In this document: positions 1 through 11,530 of the stretch, one piece after another
How positions within the stretch are numbered: position 1 is the first letter of the stretch
How the letters are laid out: every line of letters starts with the position of its first letter
Origin: Onchidella celtica
Lineage: Eukaryota > Mollusca > Gastropoda > Systellommatophora > Onchidiidae
Direction of reading: 5' to 3'
DNA length: 64,000 nucleotides
Assembly (NCBI GenBank): GCA_963931925.1
Contig: OZ007570.1
Location: forward strand, 47,490,056 to 47,554,055
Translations under genes and position numbers: made by a program
The notes under the pieces: model-generated
The model's input: the letters and a program-made list of their open reading frames with translations, nothing else
What the model was told of the DNA's origin: nothing
The model's database searches: none

Positions 1-280
1 TTTTGTTTGTTGTTGATCTCTATGTTCCTGTAATTTAAGTTCAATAATAATAATCCGATTATTCCTCTTAAGGCCAGAATGACTCATAATGATAATGTTG
101 AAAATGAAAGTAATAATGATGAAGTAGTACAGCTATTGTGTAATATTGTTGTACCTTAACGGGCAATTAATGTGCCATATAAGTATTTGCAACGGAGATA
201 GATACCTAGACAGACCGACAGACTACAGACTGATACGGTGACAGGCAGACAGACAAGAGGTAGACTGGCAGACAGGCGGA

Positions 281-640
<360 letters not shown>

Positions 641-1239
641 GACAGATAGATGGGTATGGTGAGTGAATGAGTGAGTTGGGGGGGGGGGGGGAGACACGGT
701 AAATTCTAATTATTAAATTACATTTATACACATCGTTTTATGCAAATGGGTAAACTGTTTGATTGATTTTTATGTTGTGTTTGTGGGAAAACAAGCTGTT
801 GTTCCCCATACATCCATCAGGCCCACCTACACCAAACACACATAGCGATAATCTGATCCTATACACATTCACAACATTTCGACCATTTTATATGTGAAAC
901 ATGAAAGATGATGCCATTGTTATTCGTCCAAAAAATCGCATAACTGACCAGGGGCGTTTCTACAGAAAATATCGCCTATGGCAACCACAGAAATTGCGCC
1001 CCCTGTCCATAACTGACGGCCAGCTTTGAGATAATTTTATCTTAATATCAGCTCAAAAATGCAATGCCAGCTTGTTAATCATTTCATTGACAAAAAATTA
1101 TGTTACGACATGAAAGCTATAATCGCACCGTCCTCATATCTGTAGAAAATTCGTTTTTCGCGATCCCAAGTCGGCTTGTCTGACTTGAACTGAAAATGGC
1201 CTAGTAGCACCCCCCTTCAAATGGCTCCAGCGATACCTG

Positions 1240-1466
1240 CCATAACGTCGCTTTACGATAATGGCATGTCAGAATTATGCCAAAAGGCAACTGATGATTC
1301 ATTGCATTCCTGGGCAGTTGGGCTTTCAGACAATACTGTAGAAAAAGAAATGCACTAATGGGAAAATGTATAATCCGATAGAATCATAATGGCATAAGTC
1401 ACCAAATAACAGGAAAAGAAACTACCTTTTCTTAATGTCTGAAAACTGTCAAACATAACTTATGCC
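1240..1466 (-). repeat. Interspersed repeat family A, copy 1
   Basis: Read on the minus strand, this stretch matches 39055-39256 read on the plus strand over about 200 bases. Shared blocks include TTATGCCATTATGATTCTAT, TTTCTTTTCCTGTTAT, CAGGAATGCAATG and TGCCATTATCGTAA. By eye roughly three quarters of positions agree, with one insertion in this copy. The family is unnamed here and no coding sequence is visible. It lies directly beside a copy of family B (1492-1717), but the two occur separately elsewhere in the window, so they are probably independent elements. Confidence 0.8.
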
Positions 1467-1491
1467 TTTAGCATGGGGCAGTAATGATATC

Positions 1492-1717
1492 TGTCATACC
1501 TAATACACAGGATACCGAGACGGCTCAATTCGTCATTTTCCGTCCGTCGATTTCCGCGCGTATCATCCGCGTGAACAGTGCAACACTTCACACCACACCC
1601 CTTCCTAACTGAACAAAGAAGAGTAGTACCATAGAGCTCTGTGAGTAGTACTCACCGTGTTTATACGCGCGCAAGCTGTGGATTATATATAGTGAAAGAA
1701 GGAATGGTTCGCCTCGG
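1492..1717 (+). mobile_element. Interspersed MITE-like repeat family B, copy 1
   Basis: This matches 49050-49259 in the same orientation. Shared blocks include ACAGAGCTCTGT-type sequence, ACGCGC-CAAGCTGTGGA, AGTGAAAGAAGGAATGG and a CATTTTCC core. The ends carry imperfect inverted repeats: ATACCGAGACGG at the left, and the complement of CGCCTCGGTAT at the right. About 225 bases with inverted ends and no reading frame suggest a non-autonomous DNA transposon. Superfamily unknown. Confidence 0.75.
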
Positions 1718-2082
1718 TATTGTCTCGCATACCCAAGATACGCCAGTGCAATTGGTAAATTTGCATAGCAGAAGTAAAAACACAATGAACCGGTCGTGGC
1801 CGTCGTGGATTACATTATTAGGCTTAATGTAAAACCCTTGATTTAAGTCCTTTGGTAAATATGTTATCTATGTAAATTGCTTTTAAAGTTATTCAGTATG
1901 CTCGTAATCGTTATTTGATACCCTCTGCTTGTTATTGCACATTTATTTATTTGCGTAAAGCAGATTTTTTTTAAAGAAAAGAAAACAATTAACAAACGTT
2001 GGGGCCTTCGTGTCTTTCTTTTTCCGAGCATAAACATGGCATGTTAGATCTAAAATTTACTTCGAAAACAAACAAAACGAAT

Positions 2083-2130
2083 TTCCCATATGGGATAATA
2101 AAGTGATTCTTATCTTATCTTATTTATTTT
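2083..2130 (+). mobile_element. SINE 3' tail relic (TTTCCC-ATGGGA type)
   Basis: The segment AATTTCCCATATGGGATAAT, followed by AAAGTG and CTTATCTTATCTTATT, has the form of a SINE 3' end found widely in molluscan genomes. A diverged version lies at about 31768-31795 at the end of a tRNA-headed element. Only the tail is recognisable here. Confidence 0.5.
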
Positions 2131-2214
2131 CTCAATTCATTTTGTTTTTGCTGTTTTATTGTTTAATTTCTGCCTTATGTATCTCTATCTGCCTGCATTA
2201 TGTGTGTGCGTATG

Positions 2215-2362
2215 TATGTCTAGTAAAAGACTGTACTTGAGAGAGAGAGAAGGTGAATTGCAGATGGAGGGAACAAGACTTTGTGTAAAGCGCCTTGGGC
2301 AATGTTTGGATTGGGCGCTAAATAAAATGATGATCTTCGTTATTATTATTATTATTATACAC
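2215..2362 (+). mobile_element. SINE-like repeat with GTAAAGCGC tail, copy 1
   Basis: GTAAAGCGCCTTGGGC starting at 2284 is followed by GGGCGCTAAATAAAATGATG and an (ATT)n tract, and is preceded by a short (GA)n tract. The same modules in the same order occur at about 7755-7983 and, reversed, at about 20466-20636. The order is GA-rich body, GTAAAGCGCC, GCGCTATATAAAT, (ATT)n. The 5' boundary is unclear and no pol III box is obvious. Confidence 0.65.
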
Positions 2363-2711
2363 TTTATGTCTCATTCCTGTTGTGTTATATGATTATATTT
2401 TTTTTTCACGGATGTAAAATAGATCAACAGTATCTTTTTTATTTTTGTTTTTACAACGCACAATTGCCATCTGCTTCACCCACGTTGACAGTAATTTCCG
2501 ATTCATTTTTCGTTCCTCTTCCTTTCTAGTTAATGTTGGTGGTAATGTTCATGCTGAACACATGCCACACATGAAAATGCATTGTCTGCATTAAGAGAGT
2601 TAGACAGGAAGCAGACAAAGTGATGTGATAGAGCCATTGTAGCTAATGTACTGATAGACGAACAGCTGCTATTTATATTAGGCAGATAAATAGACTGACA
2701 GACGAACAGAT

Positions 2712-3418
<707 letters not shown>

Positions 3419-3971
3419 GTCTCACCAAGTCTAGATACGAAGCTCTTCATTCACTATAACTCTATCCACACTATTTTGTTCGGCCTCTCACGGACCAAAT
3501 TCACTTGAGACGTGTCTCACAAATGCAGTGTTTTTTACTCAAATGTAATGAATGCGAATTTTTTTTTAAAAAAAGGTTTTTGTGGTTGAGAAACACATTC
3601 CGAAGCAGCTTAACCTGTGCCCCACTCTTTAGCTGAGACATTTTAAGCCAGGTCGTATCGTATTCCCAAGACATTTCGGGGTATACACTGGGTTAGTTTG
3701 AACAGAAAGAGTGTGCTCTTAACATTAAATGATTAAATAGAAAATAGGAGGACAAGAAGAAAAAAGTTGGTCTCTGATGGTATTTCTGGTTACACCCACC
3801 CCAAGAAATAATTATTGTGAAATCTTATCTTAACCCTCAAATGCCCAGACAAAGATTCACTCAGCTAACACAACAAGTCTGAATCTTGCAAAAGCAACTT
3901 AAAGTGATCAAAAGAATGCAGAAATGTAAATATTTATTACAGAAAATCTTCTACTTTGTTGATAAATTTAA

Positions 3972-4145
3972 CCCTTTGAGTGCGTAGAGCCACCATCATG
4001 AATCAAGTAGACCGTAATGAAAAACATTCTAAATATCAGATTTTTACATCCATCGATTGCCAAACATCACAGGTGCAGTGTGGGAGTTTCAATTCTTTGC
4101 AACAATTCTAATACACCTATTGTGTTTTAGTCAGCACCCAGAGGG
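3972..4145. mobile_element. TTAA-flanked MITE (piggyBac-type ends)
   Basis: The element begins CCCTTTGAGTGC and ends GCACCCAGAGGG, so the ends are inverted repeats with two mismatches. It is flanked on both sides by TTAA (3968-3971 and 4146-4149). A TTAA target duplication with CCC-starting ends is characteristic of piggyBac-class elements. At 174 bp there is no room for a transposase, so it is non-autonomous. A further GAGGGTTAA lies near 4217 and may be a second end. Confidence 0.7.
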
Positions 4146-4567
4146 TTAAGAAATGTTTCAATTATGGAACATTGCTCTCTGGTGGCGTGTTTCAGATACG
4201 AAATGTTGCTTAGTAGAGGGTTAATGTCCAAGTTATTTCCTGTATTTTAAGCGAAGGGGAAAAAATCCCTGAACAAACTAGATCCAGAGATATGTATAAT
4301 TATACCCTCTATGCTAGATCTGACAAACTGTGGCAGAGACATATTTAAGGGCATACGAACCTATTCATTTTTGCCATGTATTTTGAAAGGCCTCCGCCTC
4401 AATTCCTGTTGACCTCAGTAAAAAAACAATTTACATCAAGGGCCCGCCCATCACTCAAGCACATAAGTAGTATGAGCTAAGCAGACTTTGAAGCATGGAA
4501 CAGGGGGGAAAAAGTTTAATTTAAATGTTAATGATTCAGCCTGCATTGCGTTGTATCAGATGACGCA

Positions 4568-4575
4568 TATATAAG
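4568..4575 (+). promoter_or_regulatory. TATA box of the P450 gene
   Basis: TATATAAG lies 94 bases upstream of the inferred P450 start codon (4669). That would place transcription initiation near 4598-4605 and give a 5' UTR of roughly 65-70 bases. Position and match are good. No transcript evidence is available. Confidence 0.65.
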
Positions 4576-4668
4576 CGAAGACGTGCAACAGCCGAGTTCG
4601 ATCGGTTGGCTGGTTGGATAGTAACGTGCTTTTTGAAAGAAAACCATAGAAGATTAAATTAAGTGGTC

Positions 4669-6186
4669 ATGATCGCTGTAAGTTGACTGACTGACTGACT
4701 GACTGATCGACTAATTGATTGATTCATTGATTCATTGATTGGTTGTTTAGTTGACTGGTTGGTAGATTCGTTCGTTAGTTCGTTCATTCATTCATTTATC
4801 CATTCATTCATTCATTCACGAAATATTTAAACATTGATTTGTATTTTTCCCTGCCAGGACGTGCACCAACAGACCAGTGGAAACGATTATATCGTTCCAT
4901 CGTTTATCAACTCTACCACCATTTTGTGTTCTACAATAACCGTTCTGGCAAGTCTGGTCTGGCTATTTAAAGGCTCCACAAGGCGCTTGCCACCAGGGCC
5001 TCCTTTGCTTGTGCCAGGTAAGAAAAAAAAAGATAAAACTAAAAAACACAAACACATTAAACGTATTTTCAAAGAAACAAAAACGTGAGCCATTGAAATG
5101 CTGGAAAGACAAAAGTAGGAATTTGTTTTTTTCGAAACAAAATAAAGTAAAATAAAAAAGAAACCGTTTTGTCCCTGGGTGTTCGGAGATATTTTGCCAC
5201 CGCTCCCAAAGACAGCAGTAACTCAGACATTTGAAAAATCAGTTTGCCTGTTTTATATTCAACTATATTTAAAGACGCATCGAATGATCTTGTTTGAACG
5301 CCTAAGAATAAAAATAATCAAATAGCAAACTTTCAAAAATCCATCGTTGACCAGGTGTGCTAAACTAAACGTGTTTTTTTTTTAAGTAGCCAAAACGGAT
5401 TAGTACAATGAGGTTTAGATTAGATTTTAGATTACTACATTTTAGGGAACGTTCACGATTTATTTATTTATTTATTTTGTAAAATACATTTTTTTCTTGT
5501 TTGGTTCTTTTATACCAGGTATTGGACATATCTTCCTGCTGGCAAAGGATCCACTGAAGAAACTCCGTGCGCTCCATCAGAAATATGGTGATATCTTCAG
5601 AATGTACTTGGGCACTCGACTTGTCATTTTCATCAATGGGTATGACGTCATTAATGAGGTCTTGCAGAACAGAGGCCCTGAATTTGCACATCGCCCTCCA
5701 ATGTTTCTTGCTGAAAAATTGGCGCAATTTAAAGGTTAGTGAGTAGATCTAGTTGTTATTGAATTCTACATCTAAAAATTAACGATGCTTGCTTCACTCT
5801 CGGCCATTCCAGGGATGGAACTGAAGATTAATCAACTCGTGTCCACTGCAACAACAATCTCTATTAATGAAAGAAAAACTGCAATATTGCAAAACGCAAA
5901 GAGAGAAAGACACAGAAGATCGTTTTTGCCCTCCATAATTCGCCTCAGCAAGATACTTTAGCAAGATGTATGCCATGTTTCACTAAGGTTCTTTACCACG
6001 TCACTTCATGTATGCCTCTTATTGAGTTTATTGAGCTATGATATAATTATCTGATCTTATCTTATCTCCTCATTTTTTATCTTATCCTATCTTATCTTAT
6101 CTTATCTCATCTTATCTTATCTCATCTCATCTTAACTTATCTCATCTTATCGTATTTTGTCTTATCTTTCTTATCTTATCTTATCT

Positions 6187-6217
<31 letters not shown>

Positions 6218-7280
6218 CTAGTAGTATAGAGACTTCATTAACTCATCACGATATTTAACTTTAATGACCACAGGTATACTGAACACCTCGGGCTCAGTTT
6301 GGATGGAACACAGGACCAGCATCATGAGAACTATGCGTGCGCTGGCATCAAAAGGTGGTCAACTGGACCATACTCTAGAAACAGAGGTCAACAGACTGTC
6401 CACTACCCTTAAAACCTTGGCCCGAGACGGTGGAACGACCAGCCTTGATTTGAAACCACTAATGACAAAGTCTACTTGCTCTATAGCCTTCACGAACGTG
6501 TATGGACGAACTCTAAGCTATGACTCTAAAGAGCTCACTATCTACACGGAAATATTGGACGAGTTGTTCAGGTGAGTTGACAAAACTTTTCAAATGAAAA
6601 TTAAACAGGTTAACTCAAACCCAGGATTAACTCACATTTGAGTCATTTCGAGAAAAAGCCAAAAAAAAAACTTTGGACTTTGTTGTTGCATTGGTGTGGC
6701 TCTCTTTCAAATCAAACTTTCTCAGCGCTGGTTAAAGTGTGAAGGACGATACTACCGTAAGTAAATAGCCATTTTAATCTAGTTTCCACTGATATGCGCA
6801 GTTCTATTTTAGCAAAATGTGACTTAACCTCGTTCTTGAACTGACCTCTTCACTAAATGTTAGGTAGAAAACAATAATATCCAGACAAGAATTAGACAGA
6901 ATAATATCTCTCTAAACTTATGAGTTGTTGTTGAGTTTTTTTCCTTAAAATTCCGTCTTTAACACAGTCTTGGCTTGCCCTTGTGTTACATACTTGGTCA
7001 CTTTCTGTAGCCACAATTCAGCGAGGCTCAGTTTTGTTTTTTGTTTTTTTGTGTGTTTTTTAAAAATATTTTGCTTTATCATTACATTACCAAGTTAATC
7101 CAGACCAATTATTTTATATTCAGTCTTGTCTCCAGACGAGGGGGGGAGGGGCCGGCTTTCAAAGCTCTGATTACCGCTCGAGATTCCTCTCTCCTTCTTT
7201 CCGTCTCTCTTTCAGTCTGTGTGTCTGCCTGTCTGTGTGCCCGTCTATCTGTCTGTCTGTCTCTCTCTCTCTCTCTTTCT

Positions 7281-7326
<46 letters not shown>

Positions 7327-7335
7327 CTCTCTCTC

Positions 7336-7373
<38 letters not shown>

Positions 7374-10300
7374 TGTTCTAGATCATTACAGTTTTGCACA
7401 TTGACAGGCTCAAAACAGAAACATCAACAGTGAGAACTCTTTACCTTCCACAGAAACTTTGGACTTCTAGCAATGGTCAACTTCATCCCATTTGTGCATC
7501 ACTTACCTGGAGATCCAGTTTGTTACCGCAGGACAATACAGTTGGTGGATTACTTAGAAACAGAGGTTGTGAAACCGGAGATCCAACGTCTAATTGAGGT
7601 AAAAGACAGAAACTGTCAGAATGGTGAAATTAATAGATTAAAATTTATCCATATCATCCCCCCACCAGCAGCAACAAAATATATTATTCATTATTAAATA
7701 TATATTATTATTAATAAATATTCAAATATTATTTGAGTTGTGAGTTGTGTATTGCGCCTAACAGGCTGCGTTGCAATTTGCTCTGAGATAGAGAGAGGTG
7801 TAGAGAGAGTGTGTGCGAGACAGGGAGAGAGAAAGAAGCAGTGTAGTGTGTTGAGCGGTTCGCAGGCGCTCCATTCTGCTCTGTGGTTGACATGTTGCTT
7901 CTGTAAAGCGCATAGAACATTTTAATGGATATGCGCTATATAAATGCCATCCACTATTACTATTATTATTATAGTAGTAGCGGAGATGGCTTGCGAGATA
8001 GGGAGACACTTAGATTTATTATCAGATAAAAAAATTTTGAAAAGAACACAGAAAAGCTGTGGCATCGCAATTGGGCTTGGTACAGAGTTAAAATGTGGCA
8101 AAAAATATATTTTACTTTGGATGAATGGATGGATGGGTGGATGAATGGATGGATGGATGGATGTATGGATGGATGGGTGGATAAATGGATGGACAGACGG
8201 ACGGATGGATGGATGGATTTGACGTTCGAACGGTCGGATTGACGGACGGATGGATGGATGGATTTGATGTTCGAACGGTCGGATGGACGGACGGATGGAT
8301 GGATTAGTTGATGGATAAATGGTTGGTTGGCTGTCTGACAGGCTCAGTGGGTGGATAATGGATAATAAATAACAAAACACCCAAAAATACATTTTTAAAA
8401 AATATATATCATATAATTTATTATAATTCTATCTGTCACAATTAGTTGGGATTAAAGAGTTAAACAAATACAAATACAAACAAATACAATTAGTTGTCTA
8501 ATTGATTGACTTGTACTACTTCATTAACGAATAGTAGTAGAGAGGCCTTATTAACGGATCACGATATTTTACTTATTAAAGTTCTTTTAAAACCTGGGGA
8601 ATACTCATGCTCATAGATAAGTATTTAAATACATCTTTAGGGATTCTGTGGCCTCCATAAAGTCTGTAAGTGTAAGTGTAAGTGCTATACATTCTATTCT
8701 AGGTAATTAAGTGAATAATATATCTTTACCGTATTATTCCAAACAGGAATATCACGATAGCGGTTTAGACGCAAACGGCAACATTCGGAAATCTTTCTCT
8801 GGTACATCAACTGTCAGTTTTGCTGGACGCTACCTGGAAGATTTGTACTCAAAACGAGAAAACAACATCAGCACTGAAATGAGTGGTGAGTAATTTTAGT
8901 TTAAGCAATGATATTAAGGCTAGGTGCACACATGTTTCTGTTGCGTGGCAGCAGCGTTTCAGTAGCGTCGCAGTCACGTCGCATTTTTTAAATCTAGGTG
9001 AATGAATGGAGATGAACACACAGCCGAGACACGAGCATAATAAAATTATCATCGCAAAGTCAATAGGAACAGGAAACTAGGACACGATTGCATCACGACG
9101 TCGCATCTGCCCAGCCAGCATCCTTAAGTTAAAATGGCGTAGATTTGCAGAGAATTTCCAAAAAGGGTTGGTAGGATAGCCATAGGGGCGGGTTAGTGAC
9201 ATCATACCGATGCTGAATCTACGTAAGAAGGATGTCAATACCATGAGCAGATTTGACGCCAGTCCTGCATCTCGGCTTTCCATAGGGTTGGCTGGCTGGA
9301 TGTGCGACGTTTACCCAATTGAGAACATCCTGTGAACGTGGAGTTTTCATCTGCAGCATGGCACATCTTGAATAAGGAAGTGGAGCCAAGCGTAGCTGTC
9401 AGAATGACGATTTACTCTCACATACACATGTGTTAATTAGAATGTGTTGACTGTCGTCATCCTTATGCGTTTGGAACGGAAGTTTTTATATTATCCTCTT
9501 TTTGTGACAAGAGGCTCAATTCATTTTTTTTTTTCAATTTTTTTAAAAACAATGACTATGTTGAATATTTACTGAGATATTCTACAGAACTCGGTTTTAC
9601 ATTCTGACTCAATTAATCCTTTCCCAGAGGAACAACTGATCAAAGCTGCAGGAGACATGATTGCCGGTGGATACGAATCTACATCCACTACACTCTTATG
9701 GCTTGTGCTCTACTTCATCCACCACCCAGAGGTACAAGAATGTTGTCGCAAGGAAGCGCAGCAAGCCCTGCATTCTTGTGGGGGTCGCTTGACTGAAGTT
9801 AATAGGCATGACCTGGTCTATACGCAGGCAACTATCATGGAGGTTCAAAGGCTGGCTAATGTTGGTAAGACTTGGATGGGTGGATGGATGGGGGGAGGGA
9901 GGGAGGGATGGAAGAAGGGATGGACGGAGGGAGGGAGGGAGGGATGGATGGATGGATGAATGGATGGATGGATGAATGGATGGACGGACGGTGGGAGGGA
10001 GGGATGGGTGAGTGGGTGGAAGAGTTAATGGTTGGAAGACTGTCTGTCTAGTGGTTAGATGGATGGGTGGACTCTCAAACTAAGACAGCTTGAAGGAAAA
10101 GAAGCCTTTACATACACATACACACACAAAAAAGATTAGTGAAAACAGAGACAGACAGACCGACAGGCAAGCAGGCGGTCAGACAGACAGACGACAGTCA
10201 GACAGACAGGCAGGCAGACAGATAGACAGACAAACAGACAGACAGAGAGGACAGACAAACAGATAGACTGACGAGGCAAAACATGGACAGACAAATAAAG

Positions 10301-11277
10301 AACATACAACAAAGGATTAGAAAAGTAAACGAAAAAGAAAACCCTACAGACAAAACAACAGTCCATTTTCCCACCTTTACAGCTCCACTACCGCCGGCCC
10401 ACTGCTGCAGCAAGGACACTACCATCCAGGGCTATACCATCCCCAAAGATGCCATGATCCTGACCAACATGGACTCACTGATGATGGGAAAGGAAGTCGG
10501 AGACGACCGGTACACGTTTCGACCAGAGAGATTTATCAGTGACAATGGGGAACTTAAGTATCAGAAATGGTTCATGCCGTACTCTACAGGTAATTTAGGT
10601 TTATATTTCCAGGGCCACATGATAAATTATCGTAACTCGACTTTTTTCTTTTTTTCAAACACTGAGATTATTTGGTATGCTTATAGCGCTTGACAACCCG
10701 CAGATTGTGTTAAAAGTTAGGACTTAAATCCTGAAAACTTAGGGTTAAATAACATACTTAAAACAACGTAACTATTAATTACTTTTACTCCCTACGGTGG
10801 CGAAACATTACATGACGGCAGCTTTTCTAAGGTCGAAAACCTGTGTATTTATAATTACAATGTATGTGTATTGAACGCTCTCGAGACTAAAAGTAGAAAA
10901 AAAAAAAAAAAAAGAAACGAAATTAAGGAGGCTTGTATTATCTTCAAATATTTTCTTGGTAATCTCTAATCTTGTTGTTGTTAATGATACCTCGACGATA
11001 GACATTATCTTCATTTCGATTTATATTTCTGAAGGTTCATCGCTTGTTACATAAATAGTAATGAAATCTTGTTCCTCCATTCACAGGGACCAGAATGTGT
11101 CTCGGAGCTAGCATCGCCAAGAAAGAACTGCTGACGTTTACTGTTGGTCTTGTGTCCAGGTTCAGATTTCAAGCGCCGGTGGTCGAGGGTAAAGCGACAA
11201 TGCCCAGTTTGGAAGGGGACTTAGGTCTTACACACATTCCCAAACCTTACACAGTGCGCGTGGAGTCGGTGCAGTAG
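4669..11277 (+). CDS. Cytochrome P450, CYP2-clan type, complete nine-exon gene
   Basis: Haem-thiolate mono-oxygenase, predicted to be anchored in the ER membrane. Exons: 4669-4677, 4858-5017, 5519-5734, 6274-6571, 7454-7598, 8747-8885, 9628-9864, 10383-10589, 11087-11277. All introns are GT-AG and the phases agree, giving 1602 bases and 533 residues (typical for the family). In order: hydrophobic anchor at about residues 19-40; PPGP hinge at 48-51; helix C W138xxxR142; I-helix GGYEST at 336-341; K-helix E394-V-Q-R397; PERF 449-452; haem signature 468-477 with Cys475 as proximal ligand. The signature has Tyr468 where Phe is usual. Exon 1 supplies only Met-Ile-Ala before the first intron; exon 2 has no in-frame ATG, which supports this start. 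CYP2-clan enzymes oxidise xenobiotics, steroids or fatty acids; the substrate cannot be read from sequence. No frameshift or stop is seen. Several introns hold repeats. Confidence 0.93.
4681..4824. repeat. Degenerate tetranucleotide tract in P450 intron 1
   Basis: Successive GACT, GATT/CATTGATT, GTTC and ATTC tetranucleotide runs fill most of the 180-base first intron of the P450 gene, ending just before the acceptor CCCTGCCAG at 4849-4857. Confidence 0.85.
6052..6213. repeat. (CTTAT)n pentanucleotide tract in P450 intron 3
   Basis: CTTAT pentanucleotides with CTCAT variants over about 160 bases. The unit equals the CTTATCTTATC tail of SINE-type elements such as the one near 2110, so the tract may be an expanded SINE tail. 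That link is inference. Confidence 0.85.
7203..7371. repeat. (CT)n / (CTGT)n tract in P450 intron 4
   Basis: CTGT units followed by a long CT dinucleotide run with CTTT interruptions. It ends about 80 bases before the acceptor of exon 5 (7454). Ser/Leu reading frames across it are artefacts. Confidence 0.95.
7755..7983 (+). mobile_element. SINE-like repeat with GTAAAGCGC tail, copy 2
   Basis: A GA-rich body (about 7788-7840) is followed by GTAAAGCGCATAGAACAT (from 7903), then GATATGCGCTATATAAATG and an (ATT)n-like tail. It is the same modular layout as the copy at 2215-2362. It sits in P450 intron 5. No coding sequence. Confidence 0.75.
8118..8360. repeat. (GGAT)n array with internal duplicated block, P450 intron 5
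   Basis: GGAT/GGGT tetranucleotides, including two near-identical blocks of about 57 bases around GATTTGACGTTCGAACGGTC and GATTTGATGTTCGAACGGTC. The GTTCGAACGGTCGGAT element is therefore itself tandemly duplicated inside the microsatellite. Confidence 0.9.
9098..9310 (+). mobile_element. Terminal-inverted-repeat element, family C, copy 1
   Basis: This 213-bp element starts ACGTCGCATCTGCCCAGCCAGC and ends with the complement of ACGTCGCACATCCAGCCAGC, so it has about 20-base imperfect inverted ends. Its centre (GGTTGGTAGGATAGCCATAG followed by GGGCGGGTT) also occurs on the minus strand at about 36850-37055. Upstream, 8918-8990 also holds CACGTCGCAT-type sequence, so it may be nested in a larger element. 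It sits in P450 intron 6 and has no coding capacity. Confidence 0.7.
9875..10275. repeat. (GGAT/GGGA)n and (GACA)n tracts in P450 intron 7
   Basis: From 9875 to about 10064 there are GGAT and GGGA units. After a short unique stretch, about 10148-10275 is built of GACA/GGCA units. The tract ends about 110 bases before exon 8 (10383). Confidence 0.92.
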
Positions 11278-11524
11278 GACGATACTGAGAGAGAAACCAC
11301 AGGGGATAATGAAGATAAAAATGTTCTAAGGATAATACTTTTCAATATGTAGATTTTGCAAGCGCTGTTGTTAGAGCCTGAAATATTCTACTTCGTAAGC
11401 TATAAACTGAATAATGAACATAACACGTTGTTTTCTCTGCTGGGCTATGTAATTAGGCTAAAGTCACTTAAGAACAGTCATTTTTGCAAGAAAAAGTTTC
11501 ACTTCCCATTTTCGCAATACTAAA

Positions 11525-11530
11525 AATAAA
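11525..11530 (+). terminator. Poly(A) signal of the P450 gene
   Basis: AATAAA lies 248 bases after the P450 stop codon (11275-11277). Further AATAAA hexamers occur near 11826, 12102 and 12771, so longer 3' ends are possible. Confidence 0.5.

Noticed and set aside
7041..7433. Ser/Leu-rich frames over CT tracts (also 55747-56318 and 59598-60045)
   Set aside because: Microsatellite translation on both strands; no splice logic, and the 7 kb frame lies inside a P450 intron.
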